The notes beneath the pieces are model-generated. The model saw only the letters and a list, made by a program, of their open reading frames with translations. It ran no database searches and was not told the origin of the DNA. A program made the translations under genes and the position numbers. A stretch of 64,000 nt of DNA, taken from Colius striatus (lineage: Eukaryota; Chordata; Aves; Coliiformes; Coliidae). This document shows positions 1 through 10,220 of this stretch, one piece after another; positions within the stretch are counted from its first letter, which is position 1; the number at the start of each line of letters is the position of its first letter. Location of the stretch: assembly GCF_028858725.1 (NCBI RefSeq), contig NC_084790.1, positions 4,036,001 to 4,100,000 of the forward strand, written 5' to 3'.

Positions 1-1589
1 TGGAGTGCTGCAAAGCGCAGGCCCTGGATCCTGCCTGCCACCGGGGATGAGAACAACGGTTTTACTACCTTCTTACAGACCATGTTCAGAGCTTTTTCCA
101 ATGACCTGTTCCCCACTGTGTGGCTGCTCCGGGGAGCGCGTGGATGTTGGTTCTTCCCTGATGAAGTACCCACAGGCCTGGTGGGATGCATGCTCTGAGG
201 CTGTGGTTCCACCCAGGGCTGAATGCCACCACCCCGGCGCTGCCCGCACTCGGGGTGCCTGTAAAATGAGGCCACTCATCTCTCCCGCTGCATGTTGAGG
301 GAGGCAGAAGCGACCGAGCGACGTGCTGATGAAAACACTCCTGGGGGATGAGTGGAAACACTGTGCAGCAGATGGTAACTCGCTGTTTGCCCAGGAAGCT
401 CCTCGGCCAAGTGCGTCTCACCCGGCTCTGACCGCTTCACCCGCTCCTGCCTCATGCCGCTACCGAATCCTCGCAGGCGCTCTGCAGATGAGCCCCCCGC
501 TCCTCCCGTCCTGCCAGGCAGGCCTGAGGCTGCCTTCCCAGCTGAGGTGAGCTGTCAGCCACCAAGCAGCTCGGCCTGAGCATCCCTGATGGGTTTGGGA
601 GAGGGGAGGGGGGAGGTTTTGACAGCAGCTTTCCCTCTGCTGTGCGGGCAAGGCTGTGGTGGCAGGATTGGCTGAACCAAAAGTTCCCTGCGCTGTCTGG
701 AGCTGATGAGTGGTTACTTTGTTTAGGGCTCTGCTGTTGAGCAATTGCGTGTTGTGGAGTTTCAACCCAGTCATTTATTAAAATAGATATTTTTCTGAGG
801 ATAATTATCTGCTGTGTGATGCCTGCGCCTCCCAAAACTGGGGCCAGAGCCAGCCTTGGCTGTGCCCCAGGACTGCTGGATGTGCTGGCCCTGCGGGGGG
901 TGCCAGGGTAAGCCCCCTCTCTGTTTGGGGGCACCTCATCCCACAGCACCACCCGAGAACCCTCCCTCGAGGGCAGAGGGGCCAGGAGCCTGTCAGGCCG
1001 TGCCCGTACCTCAAAGGGCTGCAGGTCCCTGAGTTCAGAGGAGCTTTGAAAATCACCTCATCTGGGAAAGTGGAGGGGGAGAAGCTGCTGGGGTTTGTTG
1101 TGAGCCTGATTTATTCTGCTTCTGGTTTGGTTATTTTGGTACAAAACCCATTTCTGCTCGGGCTGCTGCCCCAGACAGCTGCCTCGCCTGCCCTGCTCAG
1201 TTTCTTTCTCTACTGCTGAATCATACCCAAACAGCAGGCAGCACAGAGCCCTGAGCATTAACAAACGAGCCTCTCGTGCTTTAAAGTTTAATGATTCTTT
1301 TAAAAAATACCAATAAGTCCCCCTATGGCTAGTGTAAGGGACCCCAGGCACCACGCTGCACATTGCTGCTCACCCTCACCAAAGCTCACTCCTCCAGCCT
1401 GGAGAGTGGAGACACCTCGGTGTCAGCGGGTGAGCAGTGACTTCCTGGGGCTGGATGGCTGGCTGTCCATCTGTCCCCTCTTGAGGTCTGTAAATCCCAA
1501 AGATAGCTTTGAGACCTTTGCCCAGCCATGGTGCTGAGCTGATGGCAGTGGCTGTGGGGAGCAGAACACCGGCAGAGCAGGAGCAACGA
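1..1589. other. Intergenic sequence, no gene seen
   Basis: I find no exon, RNA gene or recognisable repeat here. Short open frames exist on both strands but none resembles a known protein or shows paired splice sites. In mammals IKZF3 lies on this side of GRB7; its 3' end would be expected on the plus strand near here, and I do not see it. Confidence 0.6.
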
Positions 1590-1838
1590 GCTCCTGGGTG
1601 TAAGCTGGAACACACAAAGTTCCACTGGAACAGAAGGAGAAACTCCTTTGGTGCTGAGGTGAGGGAGCCCTGGCCCAGGCTGCCCAGGGAGGGTGTGGAG
1701 GCTCCTTTGTGGGAGGTTTCCAAACCCACCTGGACACGTTCCTGTGCCCCCCGATGGAGGGGAACCTGCTTTAGCAGGGGGTTGGGCTGGAGCTCTGCAG
1801 GGCCCTTCCAGCCCCCACCATGCTGGGATTCCATGGCA
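1590..1838 (+). mobile_element. CR1 LINE 3' fragment
   Basis: This is a 5'-truncated CR1 3' end. It carries the block reading as a summary 'grand total ... gggagccctggcccaggctg' region, then a cysteine-free UTR-like segment ending at a degenerate TGGGATTCCATGG tail. The same block recurs on the plus strand near 24690 and on the minus strand near 5510, 32306, 58876 and 60870, so it is one CR1 subfamily. Open frames across it are not genes. Confidence 0.8.
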
Positions 1839-3164
1839 TGCCCAGGAGTGCACTGGCCTCAGGCCTCACTCCCTGCAACAGGACCGTGTGTGGCAAAGCA
1901 CCATCCTCCTCACCCTGGTGTTACCGAGCACAGTCAGAGTGAAACCGAGCCCTGGTGCGTGGCGGCGGCGGCGGCAGCCTCAGCCTGGTGCTGGGCAAAC
2001 GCCTGCAGCCAGGAGCGTGCACCCAGGATCCCGCTGTCTGCGGGTGGGTGAGTGACTGTGTGAGGTGAGGGACAGGAGTGTTTGGGGATGGTGGAAGGGG
2101 CAGTGCACCCCTCAAATTCCTCCTGTTCACGGAGCCAGATCCACTCCCCCTGTGGAACTGCAGGTTGAGGGCAACACTTGCCCCATATGCCAAGGGCTGC
2201 TGCAACGGGTACGGGGGGGGCTCAGGGTTTTGGGGGGGTGATAAGGGCTGTGTGCCCCAGGCTGGGGGACATGGGTCAGCAGGTGGGAGCAGGGAGGCTC
2301 ACACTGAAGCTCCTGCAGCCTCTTTTTTAGCACCTCTTTCAGCAGGGTGACATCATTTGAGACACTCTCAACACCTAGCCCCAGAAGCTGGACACACTTG
2401 AAACACAGGAAGGAGAAAAAGCAGCAAGTCAGAAGGTCCTTTTTCCCTTCCCTTCTCGCTCCTTTCCCAGCCTGGGTGAAGCACAAGCACTGGGAGTTAC
2501 TTTCCCCTCGCAGTGACACTGCCAGGTAAGTCTGAGGTGAGTTTCTCAGGTGAAACCATGACAGTACTCACAGCTCCAGCCAAGGGGGCACAGGGCCAGG
2601 GGGCAGCGAGTCGCACAGCAGATCCCCAGCCTGCCTTTGCCTTGGATAAGAGCAGTTTTGATGCTAAAACCCTCCCCATCCCTCTTCAGCTGGGAACCAA
2701 ACTCTCTTTAAAGCTCCAGAAACCGTTGGTGTGATGACACAGAGATCCTTATCTGCTGGTTGGCTTCCTTAGGATGGAGCAGAGAGGAGCTCCTTTCCCC
2801 CATCGTGTTGAAACATGCACAAAAAGTCCTCTAAAACTCTGCCTGGTGCTAAACTCTGAGCATCCCTGTTGGGGAGTGGTACCTGCACCCCAAAACCAGC
2901 AGTGCCAGGAGGGATGAGTGGGTGAGGGAGGGCTGAGTCACAGCCACCTCCTCCTTGTCCCAATTCTTCAGCCTCTCACTGCATCATGCTCTTTTGTGCC
3001 ATTCCAGTGAAGACCCACTGACATTTCACAGCCCTCAGCGTGAGTCAGGGGCTCCTGCTGCCCACAGGAAGGTACAGGGAGGGTCCCCCTGCCCCTAAAA
3101 GAGTGGAGGTGAGGTGTGAGTGAGGTGCAGGGCCACATCTGTGCCTCCCTTGGGAGGATGAACT
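1839..3164. other. Intergenic sequence, no gene seen
   Basis: Nothing recognisable. There are short G- and C-runs and an A-rich patch near 2405-2425, but no exon-like segment with splice sites and no repeat I can name. Confidence 0.5.
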
Positions 3165-3647
3165 ACAAGAAAGACGCTGAGGGGCTGGAGCGTGGCCAGA
3201 GACAGGCAGAGGAGCTGGGGAAGGAGCTGGAGCACAAGGGTGGTGTGGAGGGGCTGAGGGGATGGGGGTGTTTAGCCCAGAGAAGAGGAGCCTGAGGGGA
3301 GACAGGAGCACTCTCTGACACTCCCTGACAGGAGGCTGCAGTGAGGTTGTAGGGCTCATCTCTGCTCCCAAGTAACAAGTGACAGGATAAGACGAAGCGG
3401 CCTCAAGTTGCCCCAGGGGAGGTTTGGATTGGAGCTGAGGCAGAACTGTTTCCCTGAGAGGGGTGTCAGCCCCTGTGCCAGGCTGCCCAGGGAGCTGGGG
3501 CAGTGCCCAGCCCTGGAGGGATCCCAAAGCTGTGGAGCTGAGGTGCTGAGGGCCGTGGGTCAGTGCTGGGCTGGGCAGGGTGAGGGCAGGGCTGGGACTG
3601 CAGCAGCTTCAGGGGCTTTTCCAACCAAAACGATTCTGTGATTCTAG
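3165..3647 (+). mobile_element. CR1 LINE 3' fragment (second subfamily)
   Basis: This 5'-truncated CR1 carries a block with GAGAGGGGTGTCAGCCCCTG followed by GCCAGGCTGCCCAGGGAGCT. It ends in the CR1 tail CGATTCTGTGATTCTAGG. The same sequence recurs at 22740, 57014, 58320 and 59070 on the plus strand and at 33283 and 63690 on the minus strand. It contains no intact reverse transcriptase. Confidence 0.85.
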
Positions 3648-3699
3648 GAACAGCTGCAGCGTGGGGATCTCTCAGGTGCCCCCCACGCTGAGCCGTGTA

Positions 3700-4010
3700 A
3701 CCAACACCAGCAACACCGCGGGGGAGCCTTGTAGCCGCGGCTCCTGCACGGGCAGGGCCAGGGCTGTGACCGCGCAGGGCAGCGGGTTCATGTCACGCCT
3801 GATGCCCGCCCTGGCTCTGCCGGGAGGGAAGTGCAGCCCCCGGGGAGCCATGTGCTCCCGCGCCGCCGAGCCATTCCCTGCGGCCGCAGGGGTTATATCT
3901 GGCACCGCATTTGCATGGCAGCGCGCCGGCGCACCTGGGCAGCGGCCGAGCCGCGGCGAGCAGCCGGCAACGGGCACACGTGGGGGCAAGGAAAGTCCCG
4001 GCACACAACT
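3700..4010. promoter_or_regulatory. CpG-rich patch with octamer and TATA-like motif
   Basis: This short CpG-dense segment has several GCCGCC/GCGCGC runs in otherwise CpG-poor intergenic DNA. Read on the minus strand it holds the octamer ATGCAAAT (plus-strand ATTTGCAT near 3908) followed about 13 bases later by GATATAA. That is a possible promoter arrangement. I cannot attach a gene: the minus-strand open frame across it matches nothing I know. It may be an orphan CpG island or a distal element of a neighbour. Confidence 0.3.
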
Positions 4011-5509
4011 GGGGCTTTACCGAAACCTGCTTCCAACCTGGGCAGCTTCGGCCCCTCGGGCTGAGCCACCAGCCTGGCGCCCAGCGGGGCTGCAGGGAAG
4101 AGAGGGATGGGAACGATGCTGCTGGGCTGGAGATGATGCTCTTGGGCTGGGGGTGGTGTTTCTGGACTGAGGGCGATGTTTTGGGGCTGGGGATGATGCT
4201 TTTGGGTTGAGGACAATGATTTTAGGCTGTGTGATGGTGCTCCTGGGCTGTCGTGATGGTGTTCTTGGCCAGGGAGGATGCTGTCAGACTGGAGATGATG
4301 CTCAGCTCCCCCACAATGGGGGACCCCTTCCCAACCCAGGCCTCAGCAGCTCCCCATCCCCCCTCTCTTTGGCTGGGAGCCCTTTCCTAGGGGGAAGGGC
4401 TGTGAGTGGGGCCAAGGCCACTGCCACAGTGTCCCCCCACTCTGTGGCGAGTGTTGGAGTCAACCCTGCCTCCCTCCTGCTCCTCTCAGCACCAGCCCCG
4501 TTGCTGCTTCCCCGTGGACTGCTGGACACTGTGGGCATGGCAGTAGAGTCTTGTCCACCCACACCCCCATTTCCCAGGCCTGCAGCTCCATGCCAGGGGG
4601 CTTAGTCACAGATGTGGGGCCCCCCTTTGCCTTGTTGCTCCCTGGGGCTGGGTGCAGCCCCCCCGCTCCCTGCCCCCCGGAGCGGAGAAAGTTAGTCAAA
4701 TCTGCAGAAACCGCAGCGAGGGGGGAGGCTGCGTCTCTGATGTCACCCCTGCACGTCCCACAGGTGCCGCGCCGCTGCCACAGCCCCACTGTGCCATTAA
4801 CTCATGCAAGAAGGGGGGATAATGCAAAAATATTTCCTCTCCTCCCCCCTCCCTCAACACCTCATCCTGTCCCCAAGGTGCCTGGAAACAGCCGGGCTGG
4901 TGGGGGGGTGGGGGGAGGGCCCACGTGCACAGCACGGGCAGCTGCACGCGGGGCTGAGGGGGTCCTGGCAGGGGGTTGGGAGGGGGCTGCACTGGGGCTC
5001 CCCCATCCCTGCCACATGTGCATCCATGCAGCCACCGTCCTGGGCCTCCTTGGCGGCGTGAAGCAGGGTGGGAGCCAGGAAGGCTTCTGAGAAAGGGCCC
5101 CGGGGGTTGAATCATGCCGGGCCTCCTGCGGTTTCCCCCTGCTCTCACCTCCCCGGTGCAGTCACGCCAGGCGCCCACACGCCAGCACCCCGCTCCCAGC
5201 CTCAGGGGGCACAACCCCTGAGGGCTGCACCCACCTCCCCACCATTACTCCCTGAATCTGGAGGGAAACTCCTGGGGCAGCTCCCATCCTGCACCCACCA
5301 GTGCACGCTGCACTCAGCAGCTCTGCAACCATCCTGCACCATGCAACCCACATGCGCTCTGCACTGCTCCCTGCAGCCCCTCTGCACCCCCAAACACACC
5401 ATGCACCCCTTGTGCCCTGCTTCTGTCCTTGCACCACCTCCTGCATCCCCTGCACCACTTCCTGCATCACCTGCACCATGCACTGCAGCTGGGCACGGTG
5501 CCCTATAAT
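4011..5509. other. Intergenic sequence with short tandem repeats
   Basis: At about 4115-4310 a roughly 30-bp unit with GGATGATGCT and TTGGGCTGG is repeated in degenerate form. At about 5280-5500 there is a TGCACC/CCTGCA-rich repeat. No exon is recognisable between them. Confidence 0.5.
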
Positions 5510-5920
5510 CCCTGTATCCCAGCATGGCAGGGCTGGAAGGGCCCTGCAGAGCTCACCCAGCCCAACCCCCTGCTAAAGCAGGTTGCCTCTGATCAGGGGG
5601 CACAGGAACATGTCCAGGTGGGGTTGGGAACCTCCTGAGAAGGAGCCTCCACACCCTCCCTGGGCAGCCTGGGCCAGGGCTCCCTCACCTCAGCACCAAG
5701 GAAGTTTCTCATCCCATTCCAGTAGAACTTTGTGTGATCCAGCCTGTGCCCATTACCCCTTGTCCTGGACAAACAGTGGCAAACACTGGCCCCATCCTCC
5801 TGACACCCACCCTTTAGGTACTTGTAAGTGTTGATGAGGTCCTCCCTCAGCCTTCTCTTCTCCAGACTAAGCAGCCCCAGCTCCCTGCAGCCCCCCAGCG
5901 CCGTGAGGCCCCATGCCAGA
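5510..5920 (-). mobile_element. CR1 LINE 3' fragment
   Basis: This is a minus-strand CR1 3' end. It starts at the tail near 5510 (CCCAGCATGGCAGGGCTGGA on the plus strand) and runs into the more 5' block with CTTCTCCAGACTAAGCAGCC. It is the same subfamily as the copy at 1590 and is 5'-truncated. It sits just beyond the 3' end of the RDH8-type gene. Confidence 0.8.
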
Positions 5921-6179
5921 GCGGGTTTGCCACTGTCCATTGAGCCGAAGCCTCCCACCACGGGGCATTTCCAACCCCCACAGCAGCGGGGCGACCGGAA
6001 CCAGAGCCTTGAGATGCCACATGCTGGGGTGGGGAGGTGGGCCAGGTGCCCCCAGGGAGTGGGGGGCAGGCAGGGGGGGCAGCTACCAGCCCTTCCCAGC
6101 CTCGTCACGGCCGCTGCACTCTCGGAGGAAGCCACTCAGCTTTTTCACCCGGCGCCGCTTCGCAAATACCACTCCCGAT

Positions 6180-6185
6180 TTTAAT
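6180..6185 (-). terminator. RDH8: Candidate polyadenylation signal of the RDH8-type gene
   Basis: ATTAAA on the minus strand about 150 bases beyond the stop codon. It is the first canonical or near-canonical signal downstream, so the 3' UTR would be short. Confidence 0.45.
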
Positions 6186-6332
6186 ACAGCAGTGGCAGCT
6201 GCTATTTCAGGCCGGGAGCAGGAAGCGAAACCCTGCTTGTGTCCCAGCCCCACTCACCCCTCTGATCTCCCCCCCTGAGCCGAGCCAGTGCCCGGGGTTG
6301 TGGTGTAACGGGGGGGAGGGGGTCATGGAGGC

Positions 6333-9280
6333 TTATTTGAAGCCCAGGAGCCGGGCGCCCGCCTTCACCTTCTGCGCCTTCCAGCGGAGCAGGCGGATGG
6401 CGCGGAGGCTGAGCCGCAGCACCGCGTCGTACTTGAACAGCAGCTTGTAGAAGGCGTCGGTGAGCAGGGCCCCGCTGGGGTCGGCGTGTTTCAGGGCGGC
6501 CATCGGCGTGTAGGCCGCGTTCGTCTGGTGCCGGAAGGGCGGCCGCGCCGCCTCGATCACCCGCAGCGTGTGCTGCACCGAGGGGAGGGACGGCGCTGTC
6601 CCCTTCCTGTCCTCAGCCCTGCACTCATCTCCTTTCCAGCCCGTCTGCAGATGTCCCCGTCTCCATCCACAGCTCCATCTTCATTCAGCCCATCCCCGTC
6701 TCCTCATCCTGTCTTCAGCCACGGTCTCGACCCCTTCCCATCCCGTCCCATCCCGTCCCATCCCATCCCGTCCCGTCCCGTCCCGTCCCGTCCCGTCCCA
6801 TCCCATCCCATCCCATCCCATCCCATCCCATCCCTGTCTCCATCCCATTCCCATCTCATCCCCATTCTCATTACCACCCTATCCCCACTCCGTCTCCATT
6901 TCCATCCCATCCCATCCCATCCCGTCCCGTCCTGTCCCGTCCCATCCCATCCCATCCCATCCCATCCCATCCCATCCCATCCCTGTCGCCATCCCATTCC
7001 CATCTCATCCCCATTCCCATTCCCACCCTATCCCCACTCCGTCTCCATTTCCATCCCATCCCATCCCATCCCGTCCCGTCCTGTCCCGTCCCGTCCCATC
7101 CCATCCCATCCCTGTCTCCATCCCATTCCCATCTCATCCCCATTCCCATTCCCACCCTATCCCCACTGCGTCTCCATTTCCATCCCATCCCATCTCCATC
7201 CCGTCCCCATTCCCATCCATCCCCTGTCCTCATTCCCATCGTGTCCCACCTCATTCTCATCCCAACCCCACCCCATTTCCATCTCATCTGCATTCCCATC
7301 CATTCTCCATCCCCATCTCACCCTGTTCCATCCCTATCCCACCTCATTCCGTCCCCATCCGCCCCCAACCCTGTTTCCAGCCAGGCTGAGCCCCATCAGG
7401 ATGAAGCTCATGGGGGAAGGTGCTGTCATGGCGGGACCTGGGGGGACCGCCTTAGGCCTAACTGAAGCTTCTCCAGGTAGCCCAGGGGCTACCATGGGAG
7501 TGAAGAGAGCGAGGAGAGGCCATCCCCACCCATCACCTCAGCGATGTCCTCGGGGGTCTGTCCCAGGCTGGCGAAGACGTCCCTGGAGTTGCGCAGGTAG
7601 AGGTTGGTGAAGATGTCGGCCGTCTCGGGGTCGGTCCGCGAGTAGTCGGCGCGTTTGGCCTCCTCGTACAGCTTCGTCTCAAACTCTGTCGTCACCGGCC
7701 CCGGCTCCACCAGGCTGATCCTGCTCAGGGAGACGGGGTGCTGGGGATCCCCGGCACCTTCCAGCTCCCTCTGCCCCCGTGAGGCCGGCAGCCCCCGTGG
7801 CCACTCACGCCACGTTGAAGCGCAGCGCCTGCACCACCAGACTCTCGCAGAAACCCTCCACCGCGAACTTGGAGGCGGCGTAGATGTCGTTGAACACGAT
7901 GCCTGGATGGGTGGGGGGGTCCCAGTCAGGGCTGGGGGAGCGAGGGCTGGTCCCACTGCGGTGTCCCGTCCCCTTCTCCTCATACCCTGCAGGCCCATGA
8001 TGCTGCTGATGACCACGATGTGGCCCCCGCGGCGGCGCTTCATGTCGGGTAGAACCTCCTTGACCAGGCGGACGAGGCCGAAGAAGTTGGTGTCCATGAT
8101 GTTCTGCATGGCTGCCAGGCTCTGGCACTCCAGGGGTCCTGCCATGCCCACCCCAGCGTTGCTGACTGCGGGCACAGGGGCATCAGTGGGCAGCCCCTGA
8201 GTGGGGGGCTCCCATGCCCTCTGCTCTGAGGGTCCCCGTTGCTTGGAAGGTCTCCATACCCCAGGTGTGGGCTGTCTCTGCTACACGGGGTAACCCCAGC
8301 CCTGGTGTGGGATGTCCCTGGCATGGAGGGTCCCCAGTATGAGCGGCATGGGGGTCTCTGGTGCAGGGTGTCCCTGGTGCATGTGGTCAGGGGGTTCCTG
8401 GTGCAGAGATGGCCCTGTCACGGAGGGTCCCCAGCACGGGACAGGCTTGGCACGGATAGTTCTCAGACTGTCCCCAGCCCTGGTGCAGGATGTCCCTGGC
8501 ATGGAGGGTCCCCAGTGCTTGTGGTCAGGGAATCTCTTGTGCAGGAGGTGGCCCTGGTAAGGACAGTCCCCAGTTCTCAGGGTGTTCCCAGCACAGAGGG
8601 TCCCCAGAGGATCCCCAGTATGAGATGTGCTTGGCACGGACAGTCCTCAGCTTCTCATGGTGCCCTCAGCCCTGGTGCAGGATGTCCCTGGCACAGAGGG
8701 TCTCCAGTGTGTGTGGTCAAGGGGTCTCTGGTGCAGGAGATGGCTCTGGCACAGAGGGTCCCCATCACCCGACTTGCTTGGCATGGACAGACCCCAGTTC
8801 TCAGGGTGTCCCCAGCAGTGGGTGCACAGCGGGCCCCCCCAACATGGGACACGCGTGTCGCGGGGCTCCCTGGCACAGGGCACTGTGGGACCGCGGTGGG
8901 CCAGGGGCTCCCAGGGCTCACCCAGGATGTCGACGTGGCGCTCGGGGATGCTGTCGAGACAGGCTCGGACTGAGCCCTCGTCACACACATCCAGCTCCTT
9001 GATCTCCAGCGTCCGGCCCAGCGCCGGCCCCGCCGCCGCCGCCAGCGCCCCGCTCCTGCCCACGTTCCTCATGGTGGCAATGACTGTGGGTGGAGGTGGC
9101 TCAGCCCCACACCCCTCCAGGGTGTCCCCCGTGACTTGAGGGTGGGAGATAACCCTCCCCCCTCCTCTCTACTCCCCGCTCACCTCGGAAGCGACGCTGC
9201 TTGTCCCGCGCCAGCCGCACGGCCAGCGCCAGCCCGATGCCCGAGGAGCAGCCCGTGATCAGCACCGTCTTGGGAGCCAT
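6333..9280 (-). CDS. RDH8: RDH8-type all-trans-retinol dehydrogenase, six exons
   Basis: A complete classical short-chain dehydrogenase of 318 residues (human RDH8 has 311). In photoreceptors RDH8 reduces all-trans-retinal to retinol with NADPH. Exons: 9184-9280, 8922-9083, 7986-8165, 7809-7902, 7537-7720, 6333-6572; all introns are GT-AG and phases match. Visible motifs are the cofactor loop TGCSSGIG near residue 10, SNAG where the family usually has NNAG, the VVISSIMGLQG strand with the catalytic Ser, the active-site YAASK, and SLVEPGPVTTEF. The RDH8-like part extends to the C-terminus (RHQTNAAYTPMAALKHADPSG), which favours RDH8 over its relative HSD17B1. The C-terminal tail has no cysteine, unlike the acylated tail of mammalian RDH8. 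Introns 2 and 5 hold minisatellites. The start is the first ATG, with the cofactor motif eight residues on. An RDH8 paralogue remains possible. Confidence 0.88.
6733..7385. repeat. CCCAT/CCCGT pentamer array with a longer period
   Basis: This array fills the last RDH8 intron. Runs of CCCAT and CCCGT alternate with a more complex block containing CCTGTCTCCATCCCATTCCC. The whole cassette recurs about three times at roughly 160-190-bp spacing, then degrades toward 7385. Long proline/serine/histidine-rich open frames here are by-products of the repeat. Confidence 0.9.
8290..8830. repeat. Minisatellite in RDH8 intron 2
   Basis: Degenerate units built on GATGTCCCTGGCATGGAGGG and TCCCCAG, joined by GGTGCAGG segments. 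Spacing is irregular, about 35-75 bases. It occupies most of the intron between exons 2 and 3. Confidence 0.8.
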
Positions 9281-9400
9281 GGCACAGCCACGGCCCCGCT
9301 GCCTGGCGCCCTGCTTTTAATAGCAGCTTACCCAGCCCCCCCCCACCAAATCCAGGCCCTTAATCCTCACTCCCCGTTAATCCCACACACAAATCCCTCC
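9281..9400 (-). promoter_or_regulatory. RDH8: Promoter of the RDH8-type gene with paired TAATCC sites
   Basis: Directly upstream of the start codon the minus strand has TATTAAAAG (9314-9322), a plausible TATA element that would give a very short 5' UTR. Further up, two TAATCC motifs lie on the plus strand at 9361-9366 and 9378-9383, 17 bases apart. TAATCC is the core recognised by the CRX/OTX2 homeodomain factors that drive photoreceptor genes, which fits the expected expression of RDH8. Factor binding is inferred. Confidence 0.55.
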
Positions 9401-9608
9401 TCCCGCGGGGATTTGCCGGGGCCCCGTGGCTGAGCCGCACGTGGTGCCGCAGGGCACAGAGGGGCCTTTGTGCCACCCACGGGGCACGGCGGGGGCACGG
9501 CAGGACGTGGGGACGCTGCGGGGGGAAGGAAGCTGAGGGCCAGGACACCCCCCCCCCCCACCACTGTCCCTCTAGAGGCAGCCTGGCAGGAGCTCTGAAA
9601 AAATAACC

Positions 9609-9614
9609 TTTATT
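9609..9614 (-). terminator. GRB7: GRB7 polyadenylation signal
   Basis: AATAAA on the minus strand about 610 bases beyond the GRB7 stop codon. The implied 3' UTR includes the GCCAGGCTGTGCC-type repeat. The RDH8-type start codon lies only about 330 bases further on. Confidence 0.65.
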
Positions 9615-9894
9615 TTCACGGTATAAAACAGGTCACAGTTGAACTGGCCTTGTGGGGACTGTGGCAGTGGGTGCCCCCCTCACCCCCCACCTACCCCCCC
9701 CAATACCCTGCTCCTGGGGCTGAGGATTCATCCTGAGCCCGCCCGGCCTGGGGGTGAGGAGTGCCAACCCCCTCTGGGGACACGTGGGGCTGAGGGCAGG
9801 GGGGAGAAAGTGCTTGAGTGTGGGGGCCCCAGCGCTGGCAGCCTGGGACCCTGCATGCAGAGACAGCACCCATGGCACAGAGCTGGGGGTGGAG

Positions 9895-10215
9895 CCCAAA
9901 CCATGCTGGCGGTGCCAGGCTGTGCCATATCGGCAGTGCCAAGACATGGTGTGCTGGTTGTACTGGGCTGTGCCAAGCCTGGTGGTGCCAGGCTGTGCCA
10001 AGCCACGCTGTAGTAGCAATGCCAGGCTTTGCCAAAGCTGCTCCACCCTGGTCATGCAGGCTGTGTTGAGCCACGCTATCTTGGCAGTGCCAGGCTTTGC
10101 CAAACCATGCCAGTGGTGCTGTTTGTGCTGGGCTGTGCCAAGCTGTGCCGTGTCAGCTGTGCCAGTGGTGCTGAGCTGCTCTGAGCTGCGCTGTCTCAGC
10201 CGTGCCGGGCTGTGC
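9895..10215. repeat. Short-unit repeat in the GRB7 3' UTR
   Basis: Degenerate repeats of TGCCAGGCTGTGCCAAGCC and close variants, units about 15-25 bases. They lie between the GRB7 stop codon and its polyadenylation signal, so they should be transcribed. Confidence 0.75.
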
Positions 10216-10220
10216 CAGGC

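Noticed and set aside
6486-7610. Proline/serine/histidine-rich open frame of 374 codons
   Set aside because: Translation of the CCCAT/CCCGT array in the last RDH8 intron, antisense to the gene.
6333-9280. HSD17B1 (estradiol dehydrogenase) as the identity of the dehydrogenase gene
   Set aside because: The C-terminal half, from SLVEPGPVTTEF through RHQTNAAYTPM, follows RDH8, not HSD17B1. The paired TAATCC sites also fit a photoreceptor gene.
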